The position numbers and the translations under genes are program-made. A stretch of 5,952 nt of DNA from Desulfovibrio sp. (GTDB lineage: Bacteria; Desulfobacterota; Desulfovibrionia; Desulfovibrionales; Desulfovibrionaceae), in NCBI GenBank assembly GCA_031275955.1, contig JAISNZ010000059.1, positions 1 to 5,952 on the forward strand. The letters run 5' to 3'. The notes beneath the pieces are model-generated. The model had not been told where the DNA came from. It did not search any database and saw only the letters and a list, made by a program, of their open reading frames with translations. Shown in pieces: positions 1-4,789 of the stretch. Numbering within the stretch: the first letter of the stretch is position 1; each line of letters begins with the position of its first letter.

Positions 1-2
1 CA

Positions 3-113
3 ATTACTTTGCTCCATATTCTTGGTTATGAAAATATGGCTGAGGGGATAGAAGTCCTCGCGGAAAACAAGCAAGCAGCACTGCGGCTCGTTAGATTCGG
101 AAGAACCGAATGA
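3..113 (+). CDS. 3' end of an unidentified gene (5' part outside window)
   Basis: An open frame enters from the left edge and runs 36 codons to a TGA at 111-113. The visible peptide starts ITLLHILGYENMAEG and ends in LRLVRFGRTE. Its middle reads like an amphipathic helix, which is more protein-like than a random frame, and the other two + frames are closed by stops within about 50 bases. I do not recognise the family. The first 60 bases are about 40% GC by hand count, and the segment uses ATA, AGA and other codons that are uncommon in the GC-rich genes downstream. It may therefore be a weakly expressed or acquired gene. It ends 95 bases before ffh, so it could be co-transcribed with ffh or separate. 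A 36-codon open stretch at a window edge is only moderate evidence of a gene. Confidence 0.45.
   Translation: MTLLHILGYENMAEGIEVLAENKQAALRLVRFGRTE
95..111 (+). other. 6-bp inverted repeat at the stop of the upstream gene
   Basis: ATTCGG (95-100) and CCGAAT (106-111) are perfect complements around a 5-base AAGAA loop. They overlap the last codons and the first stop base of the upstream gene. No T-run follows, so it is not a canonical intrinsic terminator. It could be a weak 3'-end structure or chance. Confidence 0.3.
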
Positions 114-135
114 CCCTGACCCGGCCCGCGGTTCC

Positions 136-164
136 TTGACGCGCCGGCGGGATTGGCGTAACGG
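136..164 (+). promoter_or_regulatory. possible sigma70 promoter for ffh
   Basis: TTGACG (136-141) matches five of six bases of the -35 consensus. TAACGG (159-164) lies exactly 17 bases downstream but matches the -10 consensus poorly (TA only). The position, about 45 bases before the ffh start, is right. The poor -10 and GC-rich spacer make this tentative. Confidence 0.25.
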
Positions 165-208
165 CAGATGTCCTTTCCGGCGGAAAATGCCTTTTGGGGT
201 GCAGGCGT

Positions 209-1666
209 ATGTTTGACAGTCTTTCCGACAGACTCGGCGAGGTCTTCCGCAAGCTCGGCGGACGGGCGCGTCTGGACGAGGCCAATATTCAGGAGGGCCT
301 GCGCGAGGTGCGTCTGGCCCTGCTGGAGGCGGACGTCAACCTCAAGGTCGTCAGGGAATTCATCGACAATGTCCGGGGGCGCCTCATCGGCCTGGAGGTG
401 GCCAAAAGCCTGAATCCCGCCCAGCAGGTCGTCAAGGGCGTCCATGACGCCCTGGTGGAACTTCTGGGAGGGGAGGAGCAGGGGCTGGATCTCTCCGGTC
501 CGGCGCCCCAGGTGATCATGCTGGTGGGACTTCAGGGATCGGGCAAGACCACCTCCGCCGGCAAGCTGGCCCATTACCTGCGGACTCAGGGCCGCCGGCC
601 CTATCTGGCTCCCCTGGACGTCTACCGCCCGGCGGCCATTGAGCAGCTGACCGTCCTGGCCCGGCAGCTGGACATGCCGGTCTATTCCTCCAGCGCGCTG
701 ATGACCCCGCCGGACATCGCGGCGGCGGCCGTGGCGGAAGCCGGAACCTTTGGCTGCGACGTCGTTCTTCTGGACACGGCCGGCCGGCTGCATGTGGACG
801 AAGTCCTGATGCGGGAGCTGGTGACCGTCCGGAACCGGGTCAGGCCCGCGGAGATCCTGTTCGTGGCCGATGCCATGACCGGCCAGGACGCGGTCACCGT
901 GGCCGAGGCCTTTGACGCGGCCCTGGAGATCTCCGGGGTGGTGCTGACCAAGATGGACGGCGACGCCCGGGGCGGAGCGGCCCTGTCCATCAAGTCCGTG
1001 ACCGGCAAAAGCATCAAGTTCGTGGGCGTGGGCGAGCGCGTCGCCGAGCTGGAGCCCTTTTTCCCCGAGCGCATGGCCGGCCGCATCCTGGGCATGGGGG
1101 ACATGCTCACCCTCATTGAAAAGGCCCAGGAGACCATTGCCCAGGAAGAGGCCGAGGAGCTGGCCCTTAAGCTCCGGAAGGCGACCTTCGATCTGGAGGA
1201 TTTCCGCCTCCAGATGCGGCGGCTGAAATCCCTCGGGCCGCTGGAGGGCCTGCTCAAACTCCTTCCCGGCATGGGCGGTCTGAAAAAGGCCCTGTCCATG
1301 AAGCCGCTTCCGGAAAAGGAGCTGGCCCGGAGCGAGGCCGTCATCAATTCCATGACCCTGGAGGAACGGCGCCGCCCGGAGCTGATCAACGCCAGCCGCA
1401 GGCAGCGCATCGCCAGGGGCAGCGGCCTGCAGGTTGCCGATGTGAACAGGCTGTTACGGCAGTTTGAGGACATGCGGGGCATGCTGAAAAAACTTTCCGC
1501 CGGAGGCGGCCGGGGACGCCTGCCTGGGGGGCTGGACGCCCTGGAAGGACTGGGCGGCGCGCCGGATTCCGCGAGGGCCGCCGGGGGGCTTTCCGGAGAC
1601 GATCAGAAGAAATTGCGCCAGAAACGCAAGGAAGAGCGGCAGCGCAGGAAGAAGCAGCGCCGGTAG
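209..1666 (+). CDS. ffh: signal recognition particle GTPase Ffh (SRP54)
   Basis: Protein subunit of the bacterial signal recognition particle. It binds signal sequences on ribosome-nascent chains in the cytoplasm, binds SRP RNA, and pairs with FtsY in a GTP-dependent complex to deliver membrane proteins to SecYEG. The 485-residue product has all SRP-GTPase motifs: helical N domain (about 1-95); P-loop GLQGSGKTT (107-115); DVYRPAA; DTAGR (189-193); [10 protein letters not shown] (247-256); and a GVGE closing loop. The methionine-rich M domain runs from about 296 and contains [17 protein letters not shown] and the SRP-RNA-binding [11 protein letters not shown] (396-406). The last ~55 residues are a Gly/Ala-rich linker and a very basic tail ([19 protein letters not shown]), making it some 30-40 residues longer than E. 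coli or B. subtilis Ffh. Start: ATG 209 gives the family-typical [16 protein letters not shown] at 196-201, seven bases upstream, is a usable ribosome binding site. It heads the ribosomal-protein cluster. Confidence 0.98.
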   Translation: MFDSLSDRLGEVFRKLGGRARLDEANIQEGLREVRLALLEADVNLKVVREFIDNVRGRLIGLEVAKSLNPAQQVVKGVHDALVELLGGEEQGLDLSGPAPQVIMLVGLQGSGKTTSAGKLAHYLRTQGRRPYLAPLDVYRPAAIEQLTVLARQLDMPVYSSSALMTPPDIAAAAVAEAGTFGCDVVLLDTAGRLHVDEVLMRELVTVRNRVRPAEILFVADAMTGQDAVTVAEAFDAALEISGVVLTKMDGDARGGAALSIKSVTGKSIKFVGVGERVAELEPFFPERMAGRILGMGDMLTLIEKAQETIAQEEAEELALKLRKATFDLEDFRLQMRRLKSLGPLEGLLKLLPGMGGLKKALSMKPLPEKELARSEAVINSMTLEERRRPELINASRRQRIARGSGLQVADVNRLLRQFEDMRGMLKKLSAGGGRGRLPGGLDALEGLGGAPDSARAAGGLSGDDQKKLRQKRKEERQRRKKQRR

Positions 1667-1698
1667 CGCGCCTCCTGGCCGCTGCCCTCGATCCGCCG

Positions 1699-1714
1699 AA
1701 GGCGCTTGCGCTTT
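1699..1714 (+). other. small stem-loop in the ffh-rpsP spacer
   Basis: Bases 1699-1704 (AAGGCG) pair with 1709-1714 (CGCTTT, one G-T wobble) around a CTTG loop. A single T and then GGG follow. It is 33 bases after the ffh stop. The short stem and very short T-run make it at most a partial terminator or attenuator. It overlaps the -35 element of the candidate rpsP promoter. Confidence 0.3.
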
Positions 1715-1734
1715 TGGGAAACACATTCTACTAT
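1706..1734 (+). promoter_or_regulatory. possible promoter for rpsP and downstream genes
   Basis: TTGCGC (1706-1711) and TACTAT (1729-1734) are separated by 17 bases inside the only AT-richer stretch between ffh and rpsP. They match the sigma70 boxes at three and four of six positions. The -10 ends 26 bases before the rpsP ATG, leaving a short leader that contains the ribosome binding site. A separate promoter would let ribosomal-protein genes be expressed more than ffh. Confidence 0.35.
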
Positions 1735-1760
1735 CCTCTAACGTAGCAGGAGATTCGCAG

Positions 1761-1991
1761 ATGGCCGTCAAACTGAGGCTGACCCGCATCGGAAGCAAAA
1801 AGCATCCCTTTTACCGCATTGTGGCGACGAATTCCTCCACCCGGCGCGACGGGCGGCCCTTGGAATTTTTGGGCTACTACAACCCCATGAGCAATCCCGC
1901 CAAGGTTGAAGTGGATCGGGAAAAGGTCAGGAAGTGGCTGGAGCTTGGCGCCGAGGCTTCCGCTACCGTGCGCAGCCTTTTGAAGCAATAG
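1761..1991 (+). CDS. rpsP: 30S ribosomal protein S16
   Basis: Small-subunit ribosomal protein S16, a primary binder of the 16S rRNA 5' domain needed for 30S assembly. The 76-residue length is usual for the family. Conserved features in order are the N-terminal [19 protein letters not shown], the [14 protein letters not shown] core, and a C-terminal [12 protein letters not shown] followed by SLLK. In the N-terminal signature a serine (S13) stands where Ala, Lys or Arg is usual. The ATG at 1761 is set by AGGAG at 1748-1752, eight bases upstream, one of the best Shine-Dalgarno sequences in the window. It lies 94 bases after ffh, with a possible promoter between, and 77 bases before khpA. A strong stem-loop begins just after its TAG stop. 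Confidence 0.98.
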   Translation: MAVKLRLTRIGSKKHPFYRIVATNSSTRRDGRPLEFLGYYNPMSNPAKVEVDREKVRKWLELGAEASATVRSLLKQ

Positions 1992-1993
1992 GC

Positions 1994-2017
1994 TTTTCGC
2001 CCGCCCCGGGCGGAAAA
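1994..2017 (+). other. stem-loop immediately after rpsP
   Basis: TTTTCGCCCG (1994-2003) pairs with CGGGCGGAAAA (2007-2017), with one bulged G on the 3' side and a CCC loop. Ten base pairs form, with three more possible outward across a bulge (1991-1993 with 2019-2021). No T-run follows on the + strand, so a processing, mRNA-stabilising or attenuating role is more likely than intrinsic termination. It starts two bases after the rpsP stop codon. Confidence 0.5.
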
Positions 2018-2033
2018 CGCCGCAGACGCGGCC

Positions 2034-2051
2034 CAGGCGGGCCTCCGCCTG
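2034..2051 (+). other. second stem-loop in the rpsP-khpA spacer
   Basis: CAGGCGG (2034-2040) and CCGCCTG (2045-2051) are perfect complements around a GCCT loop, giving a 7-bp GC-rich hairpin. It ends eight bases before the khpA Shine-Dalgarno (GAGGTG, 2060-2065), so it could influence ribosome access without covering the site. Confidence 0.45.
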
Positions 2052-2068
2052 AACCCGGCGAGGTGTTC

Positions 2069-2302
2069 ATGCTCAAAGAACTGCTGGAATACATTGCGAA
2101 ATCATTGGTGGACAAGCCCGAAGAGGTCCAGGTCACCGAGATTGGCGGAGAGCAGACCATTGTCTATGAGCTGCGCGTCGCCAAGGAGGATCTCGGCAAG
2201 GTCATCGGGAAACAGGGGAGAACCGCCAGGGCCATCCGCACCATCCTGGGCGCCGCTTCCGTCAAGCTGAAAAAACGTTCGGTGCTGGAGATCCTGGAAT
2301 AA
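2069..2302 (+). CDS. khpA: KH-domain RNA-binding protein KhpA
   Basis: Small cytoplasmic RNA-binding protein of the KhpA/YlqC family. In Gram-positive bacteria KhpA pairs with KhpB/Jag and affects RNA metabolism and cell division. Its role in this lineage is inferred. The 77-residue product is essentially one KH domain: an N-terminal helix ([15 protein letters not shown]), a beta strand ending in YELRVA, then the RNA-binding GXXG loop G47-K48-Q49-G50 inside [16 protein letters not shown], and a final helix and strand. Length and motif match the family. ATG 2069 is chosen because GAGGTG (2060-2065) precedes it. The frame is open further upstream to 1934, but that part overlaps rpsP and looks non-coding. 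A GTG at 2063 lies inside the ribosome binding site. Lying between rpsP and rimM is the usual place for this gene in many bacteria. Confidence 0.95.
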   Translation: MLKELLEYIAKSLVDKPEEVQVTEIGGEQTIVYELRVAKEDLGKVIGKQGRTARAIRTILGAASVKLKKRSVLEILE

Positions 2303-2334
2303 TTCCCCCGGACGCCGCCCCCCGGACGCTCCCC

Positions 2335-2364
2335 CTTCCCCGGAAAGGGCCGTTGCCGGGGAAG
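2335..2364 (+). other. 9-bp stem-loop in the khpA-rimM spacer
   Basis: CTTCCCCGG (2335-2343) and CCGGGGAAG (2356-2364) are perfect complements separated by a 12-base loop (AAAGGGCCGTTG). No T-run follows, so it is not a standard intrinsic terminator. It is the first of three strong hairpins between the khpA stop and the conserved part of rimM. It may separate expression of the upstream and downstream halves of the operon. Confidence 0.45.
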
Positions 2365-2408
2365 AGGATCGCCGTCTTGCCCGCACACGCCCTGAACCTC
2401 CCTTGACC

Positions 2409-3023
2409 ATGCGCCGCCCCCCCCGTTTTTTGGCGGACAGGAAATCCCCTGTCCGCGCCTCCGGCGGCCCTCCTGTTCCGCCGGAGGCGGAGCTGATCCT
2501 TGTCGGCCGGATCAGAAAGCCCCACGGCATCCGGGGGGAAATGCGCCTGGACTTTGCGGCGGAAGACGTCGGCCTTTTGCGCGGCACGGTCTACGTCGCT
2601 CCGCCCCAGGGCGGCTCGCCGCCCGCCGCCCATGGCGTGGAACGGACGCGCGTCGGCCGCGGGGGGCTGTTCCTGACCCTGCGCGGGGTGGACAGCCGGG
2701 ACAAGGCGGAGGCCCTGCGCAGGCACCGCGTCCTGATCCCCAGGAGTCTGCTGCCTCCCCCCGCGCCGGGCGAGGTCTATCTTTTCTCCCTGCCGGGACT
2801 GCGCGTTCTGGTCAGGGACGAAGAGGGCGCGGAGGCGGACATCGGCCGCATCGCCTCGGCGGACACTCCCGCCGGCCAGGAAATCTGGACCATCCTGACT
2901 CCGGAGGGAAAGGAGATTCTCTTTCCGGCCGCGCCGGACTTTGTCCTGGACATTGATCCTGAGGCCGGCCTCGTCCGCATCGCCCCTCCTCCGGGGCTGC
3001 TGGCCCTGTATCTGGGAGAATAG
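2409..3023 (+). CDS. rimM: 16S rRNA processing / ribosome maturation factor RimM
   Basis: RimM is a 30S assembly factor that binds S19 and helps the 16S rRNA 3' domain mature. From ATG 2409 the product is 204 residues, against about 165-185 usually. The N-terminal RimM domain starts at V32 with the hallmark VGRIRKPHGIRGE (32-44) and continues through a KAEALRRHRVLIPRSLL segment. The C-terminal PRC-barrel runs from about 123 (VYLFSLPGLRV) through DIGRI and ILFPAA to a final PPPGLLAL. The first ~30 residues (Pro/Arg/Gly-rich) are not family-like. The start is uncertain. ATG 2409 and TTG 2403 lack any ribosome binding site. The only good one (GGAGG, 2483-2487) precedes a CTG at 2493, which would give a normal-length protein. 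Two strong hairpins occupy 2433-2488. The gene follows khpA and precedes trmD by 27 bases, as in many bacteria. Confidence 0.93.
   Translation: MRRPPRFLADRKSPVRASGGPPVPPEAELILVGRIRKPHGIRGEMRLDFAAEDVGLLRGTVYVAPPQGGSPPAAHGVERTRVGRGGLFLTLRGVDSRDKAEALRRHRVLIPRSLLPPPAPGEVYLFSLPGLRVLVRDEEGAEADIGRIASADTPAGQEIWTILTPEGKEILFPAAPDFVLDIDPEAGLVRIAPPPGLLALYLGE
2433..2456 (+). other. 9-bp hairpin near the rimM start
   Basis: GCGGACAGG (2433-2441) and CCTGTCCGC (2448-2456) are perfect complements around AAATCC. The hairpin begins 24 bases into the reading frame if ATG 2409 is used. It directly abuts the next hairpin, so the two could stack. Likely consequence, by analogy with negative elements near E. coli rimM: reduced translation initiation or elongation. 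Confidence 0.5.
2457..2488 (+). promoter_or_regulatory. 11-bp hairpin that sequesters a Shine-Dalgarno sequence
   Basis: GCCTCCGGCGG (2457-2467) and CCGCCGGAGGC (2478-2488) are perfect complements with a 10-base loop (CCCTCCTGTT). A twelfth pair (2456/2489) is possible if the previous hairpin opens. The 3' arm contains GGAGG (2483-2487), the only strong Shine-Dalgarno in the rimM 5' region, located five bases before an in-frame CTG. A ribosome could use this site only when the stem is open. The pairing is directly visible. The regulatory role is inferred. Confidence 0.5.
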
Positions 3024-3050
3024 AGCGATTTCCCCTTGAAATGCCCTGGT

Positions 3051-4355
3051 ATGCACATCGCCCTGGTCACCCTTTTCCCGGAATTCTTCTCCGCTCCCTT
3101 GTCCGTCGGCCTCATGGGGCGCGCCCGGGAGGCGGGCATCCTTTCCTTTTCCCTGCACAACCCCCGGGATCGGGCGCGCGACCGGCACCGCCGCGTGGAT
3201 GACCGCCCCTACGGGGGAGGGCCGGGAATGGTCATGCTCCCGGAACCTCTGGCCGACACCCTGCGCGACCTCGGCTTTGGCGCGGAACAGGACCCGGGCC
3301 GCCTCCTCCTGCTCTCTCCCGCGGGGCGTCCCCTGACCCAGGCCCTGGCCCGCGACCTCGCGGGCGAATCCTCCCTGACCTTGATCTGCGGGCGGTATGA
3401 GGGCATTGACGCCCGTCTGGCCGATCTTTTCCCTCTTCAGGCCGTGTCCGTGGGCGATTTCATCCTCAGCGGCGGCGAGGCGGGGGCCCTCTGCCTGGTG
3501 GAGGCGGTGGCCCGGCTCCTGCCGGGATTCATGGGCCACGATCAGTCGGGCGAGGAAGAAAGTTTTTCCCGGGGACTCCTGGAATACCCCCACTATACCC
3601 GGCCCGAGACCTTTGAGGGCCTTGCCGTGCCCGAAGTCCTGCGCTCCGGCGACCACAGGCGCATCGCCCTCTGGCGGCGGCGGGCCGCCCTGGCCGCGAC
3701 CCTGCGCGCCCGGCCCGATCTGCTCTCCGAGGCCGATCTTGACGAAGAGGACCGGAATTTCCTGCGCGGTCTGCCCCTGCCGCGCCTTGGCCGCAACCTT
3801 TACTGCGGCCTGGTCCACTACCCTGTTTTGGATCGGGAGGGAAATTCCGTAGCCGTTTCTTTGACAAACCTGGATGTTCACGATATAGCTCGCAGCTCAT
3901 GCGCCTATGGCCTGGGCGGCTACTATGTGCTGACCCCTTTGGAGGATCAGCGCCGCCTTCTGGAAGAGCTTCTGACCCACTGGACCCGCGGGAAGGGGAA
4001 GACCCGCAATCCCCACAGGGCGCGCGCCCTTTCCCTGGTCAGAGCTTTCGACGGCATTGCGGAGGCCGCCGCCTGTCTTGCCTCCGCCAGCGGCCAGGCT
4101 CCCCTGGTTGTGGGCACCACGGCCGGTCCCGCGCCCGGGAATCTGCCCGTCCTGAGCCATGCGCGCCTTGCGGAAATTTTGGCCGAACGCCCCGTGTTCC
4201 TGCTTTTCGGCACCGGCCACGGACTTGCGCCCGAGGCGCAGGCCCTCTGCCATGCCTTCGCGCCCTCCCTGCGCCGGCATGGTCCCTGTAACCACCTGTC
4301 CGTGCGGGCGGCCGCGGCCATCACCCTGGATCGCATCCTGGGAGAATGGCGGTGA
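3051..4355 (+). CDS. trmD: tRNA (guanine-N1)-methyltransferase TrmD fused to a second SPOUT-type RNA methyltransferase domain
   Basis: The N-terminal half (about 1-240) is TrmD, which uses S-adenosylmethionine to make m1G37 next to the anticodon and so prevents +1 frameshifting. Visible landmarks are [16 protein letters not shown] (54-60), CGRYEG (113-118), GDFILSGGE (135-143), catalytic Arg155, [10 protein letters not shown] and RPDLL (221-225). The position of the E. coli catalytic Asp169 is Glu170 here. The C-terminal half (about 247-434) matches the PF09936-type SAM-dependent RNA methyltransferase family (TM1570-like): [35 protein letters not shown] (386-392) and NHLSVR (414-419), the last two typical of a SPOUT knot. 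Its substrate is unknown to me. The frame is continuous, so this is a true fusion of 434 residues (E. coli TrmD has 255). ATG 3051 gives the family-typical start, but no Shine-Dalgarno precedes it. A TTG at 3036 would add five residues. Confidence 0.96.
   Translation: MHIALVTLFPEFFSAPLSVGLMGRAREAGILSFSLHNPRDRARDRHRRVDDRPYGGGPGMVMLPEPLADTLRDLGFGAEQDPGRLLLLSPAGRPLTQALARDLAGESSLTLICGRYEGIDARLADLFPLQAVSVGDFILSGGEAGALCLVEAVARLLPGFMGHDQSGEEESFSRGLLEYPHYTRPETFEGLAVPEVLRSGDHRRIALWRRRAALAATLRARPDLLSEADLDEEDRNFLRGLPLPRLGRNLYCGLVHYPVLDREGNSVAVSLTNLDVHDIARSSCAYGLGGYYVLTPLEDQRRLLEELLTHWTRGKGKTRNPHRARALSLVRAFDGIAEAAACLASASGQAPLVVGTTAGPAPGNLPVLSHARLAEILAERPVFLLFGTGHGLAPEAQALCHAFAPSLRRHGPCNHLSVRAAAAITLDRILGEWR
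3861..3889 (+). promoter_or_regulatory. candidate internal sigma70 promoter inside trmD
   Basis: A perfect -35 box TTGACA (3861-3866) and TATAGC (3884-3889, four of six) are separated by exactly 17 bases. They sit in an AT-rich patch (27 G/C of 60 in 3841-3900) within otherwise very GC-rich coding sequence. Codons here are unusual for the gene (GTA, TCT, TTG, ACA, ATA, GCT). The protein motif encoded, [13 protein letters not shown], is conserved, but those codon choices are not forced by it. The site lies about 500 bases before rplS and could supply extra L19. No convincing in-frame start for a separate second-domain protein follows. Confidence 0.4.
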
Positions 4356-4390
4356 CGCGGCCCGCCGGAAAAGAGCCTGAGGAGAGCGAC

Positions 4391-4738
4391 ATGGACATCA
4401 TCCGGAAAATCGAACAGGAACACCTGCGCCTGGATTTGCCGCGCTTCAAGCCCGGAGACACCGTCAAGGTGCACATGCGCATCCTCGAAGGCGAGAAGGA
4501 GCGCATCCAGGTCTTCCAGGGCAATGTGATCCGCCTGCGCAAAGGGGCCACCGGCAGCACCTTCACGGTGCGCAAGATCTCCGACGGCGTGGGGGTTGAG
4601 CGCATCTTTCCCCTGTATTCCCCCTTCATCGAAACAGTGGAGGTGGTCACGCAAGGCCGCGTCCGGCGCAGCCGCCTGTACTACCTGCGCAAGCTCAAGG
4701 GCAAGGCCGCCCGCATCAGGCCGAAAAACCGCTATTGA
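4391..4738 (+). CDS. rplS: 50S ribosomal protein L19
   Basis: Large-subunit ribosomal protein L19, located at the 30S-50S interface where it takes part in an inter-subunit bridge. The 115-residue product has the same length as E. coli L19 and the expected order of motifs: N-terminal [39 protein letters not shown], the strand-rich [19 protein letters not shown] segment, and the C-terminal signature [24 protein letters not shown] 4391 is chosen because GAGGAG (4379-4384) precedes it by six bases and it gives the family start. An in-frame ATG at 4346 would overlap trmD and add 15 unconserved residues. It is 35 bases after trmD and is the last gene of the operon here. It may receive extra transcription from the candidate promoter inside trmD. 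Confidence 0.98.
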   Translation: MDIIRKIEQEHLRLDLPRFKPGDTVKVHMRILEGEKERIQVFQGNVIRLRKGATGSTFTVRKISDGVGVERIFPLYSPFIETVEVVTQGRVRRSRLYYLRKLKGKAARIRPKNRY

Positions 4739-4744
4739 GGGGAG

Positions 4745-4769
4745 TTTGAGGGGGCAAAGCCCCCTCAAA
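4745..4769. terminator. probable shared terminator between convergent rplS and FadL gene
   Basis: TTTGAGGGGGC (4745-4755) and GCCCCCTCAAA (4759-4769) form a perfect 11-bp inverted repeat with an AAA loop, read as TTT on the other strand. It starts seven bases after the rplS stop and ends 20 bases before the stop of the opposing gene, the expected place for a bidirectional terminator. Neither strand has a T-run after the stem, so it is not a canonical intrinsic terminator. It may protect 3' ends or block read-through together with another factor. Confidence 0.6.
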
Positions 4770-4789
4770 GGGAATACAGCGGCGGTTCC

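Noticed and set aside
61..120. SRP (4.5S) RNA gene next to ffh
   Set aside because: A GGAAG-containing hairpin is present, but the conserved GUCAGGUCCGGAAGGAAGCAGCC-like domain IV core is absent and the stretch is coding for the upstream gene.
194..208. TTG at 194 as the ffh start
   Set aside because: It adds five unconserved residues. ATG 209 gives [10 protein letters not shown], typical of Ffh, with a suitable ribosome binding site.
26..793. 255-residue - strand frame opposite the ffh 5' part
   Set aside because: Low-complexity antisense translation. It spans coding and non-coding DNA without any domain signal.
682..1482. 266-residue - strand frame opposite ffh
   Set aside because: Ser/Arg-rich translation of the complement of a clear Ffh gene, with no ribosome binding site or motif.
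1934..2068. 45-residue N-terminal extension of KhpA
   Set aside because: It overlaps rpsP in another frame, runs through two hairpins, and KhpA proteins begin at the [11 protein letters not shown] region with GAGGTG just upstream.
2262..3881. 539-residue open frame on the - strand opposite rimM and trmD
   Set aside because: It lies antisense to two well-recognised genes, is Gly/Gln/Arg-rich with no domain pattern, and arises because GC-rich codon use removes stops from the opposite strand.
4346..4390. ATG 4346 as the rplS start, overlapping the trmD stop
   Set aside because: It adds 15 residues not found in L19, and GAGGAG plus ATG 4391 gives the exact family length.
3947..4768. 273-residue - strand frame opposite the trmD 3' end and rplS
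   Set aside because: Antisense to two confident genes and runs through the terminator-like palindrome. No recognisable family.
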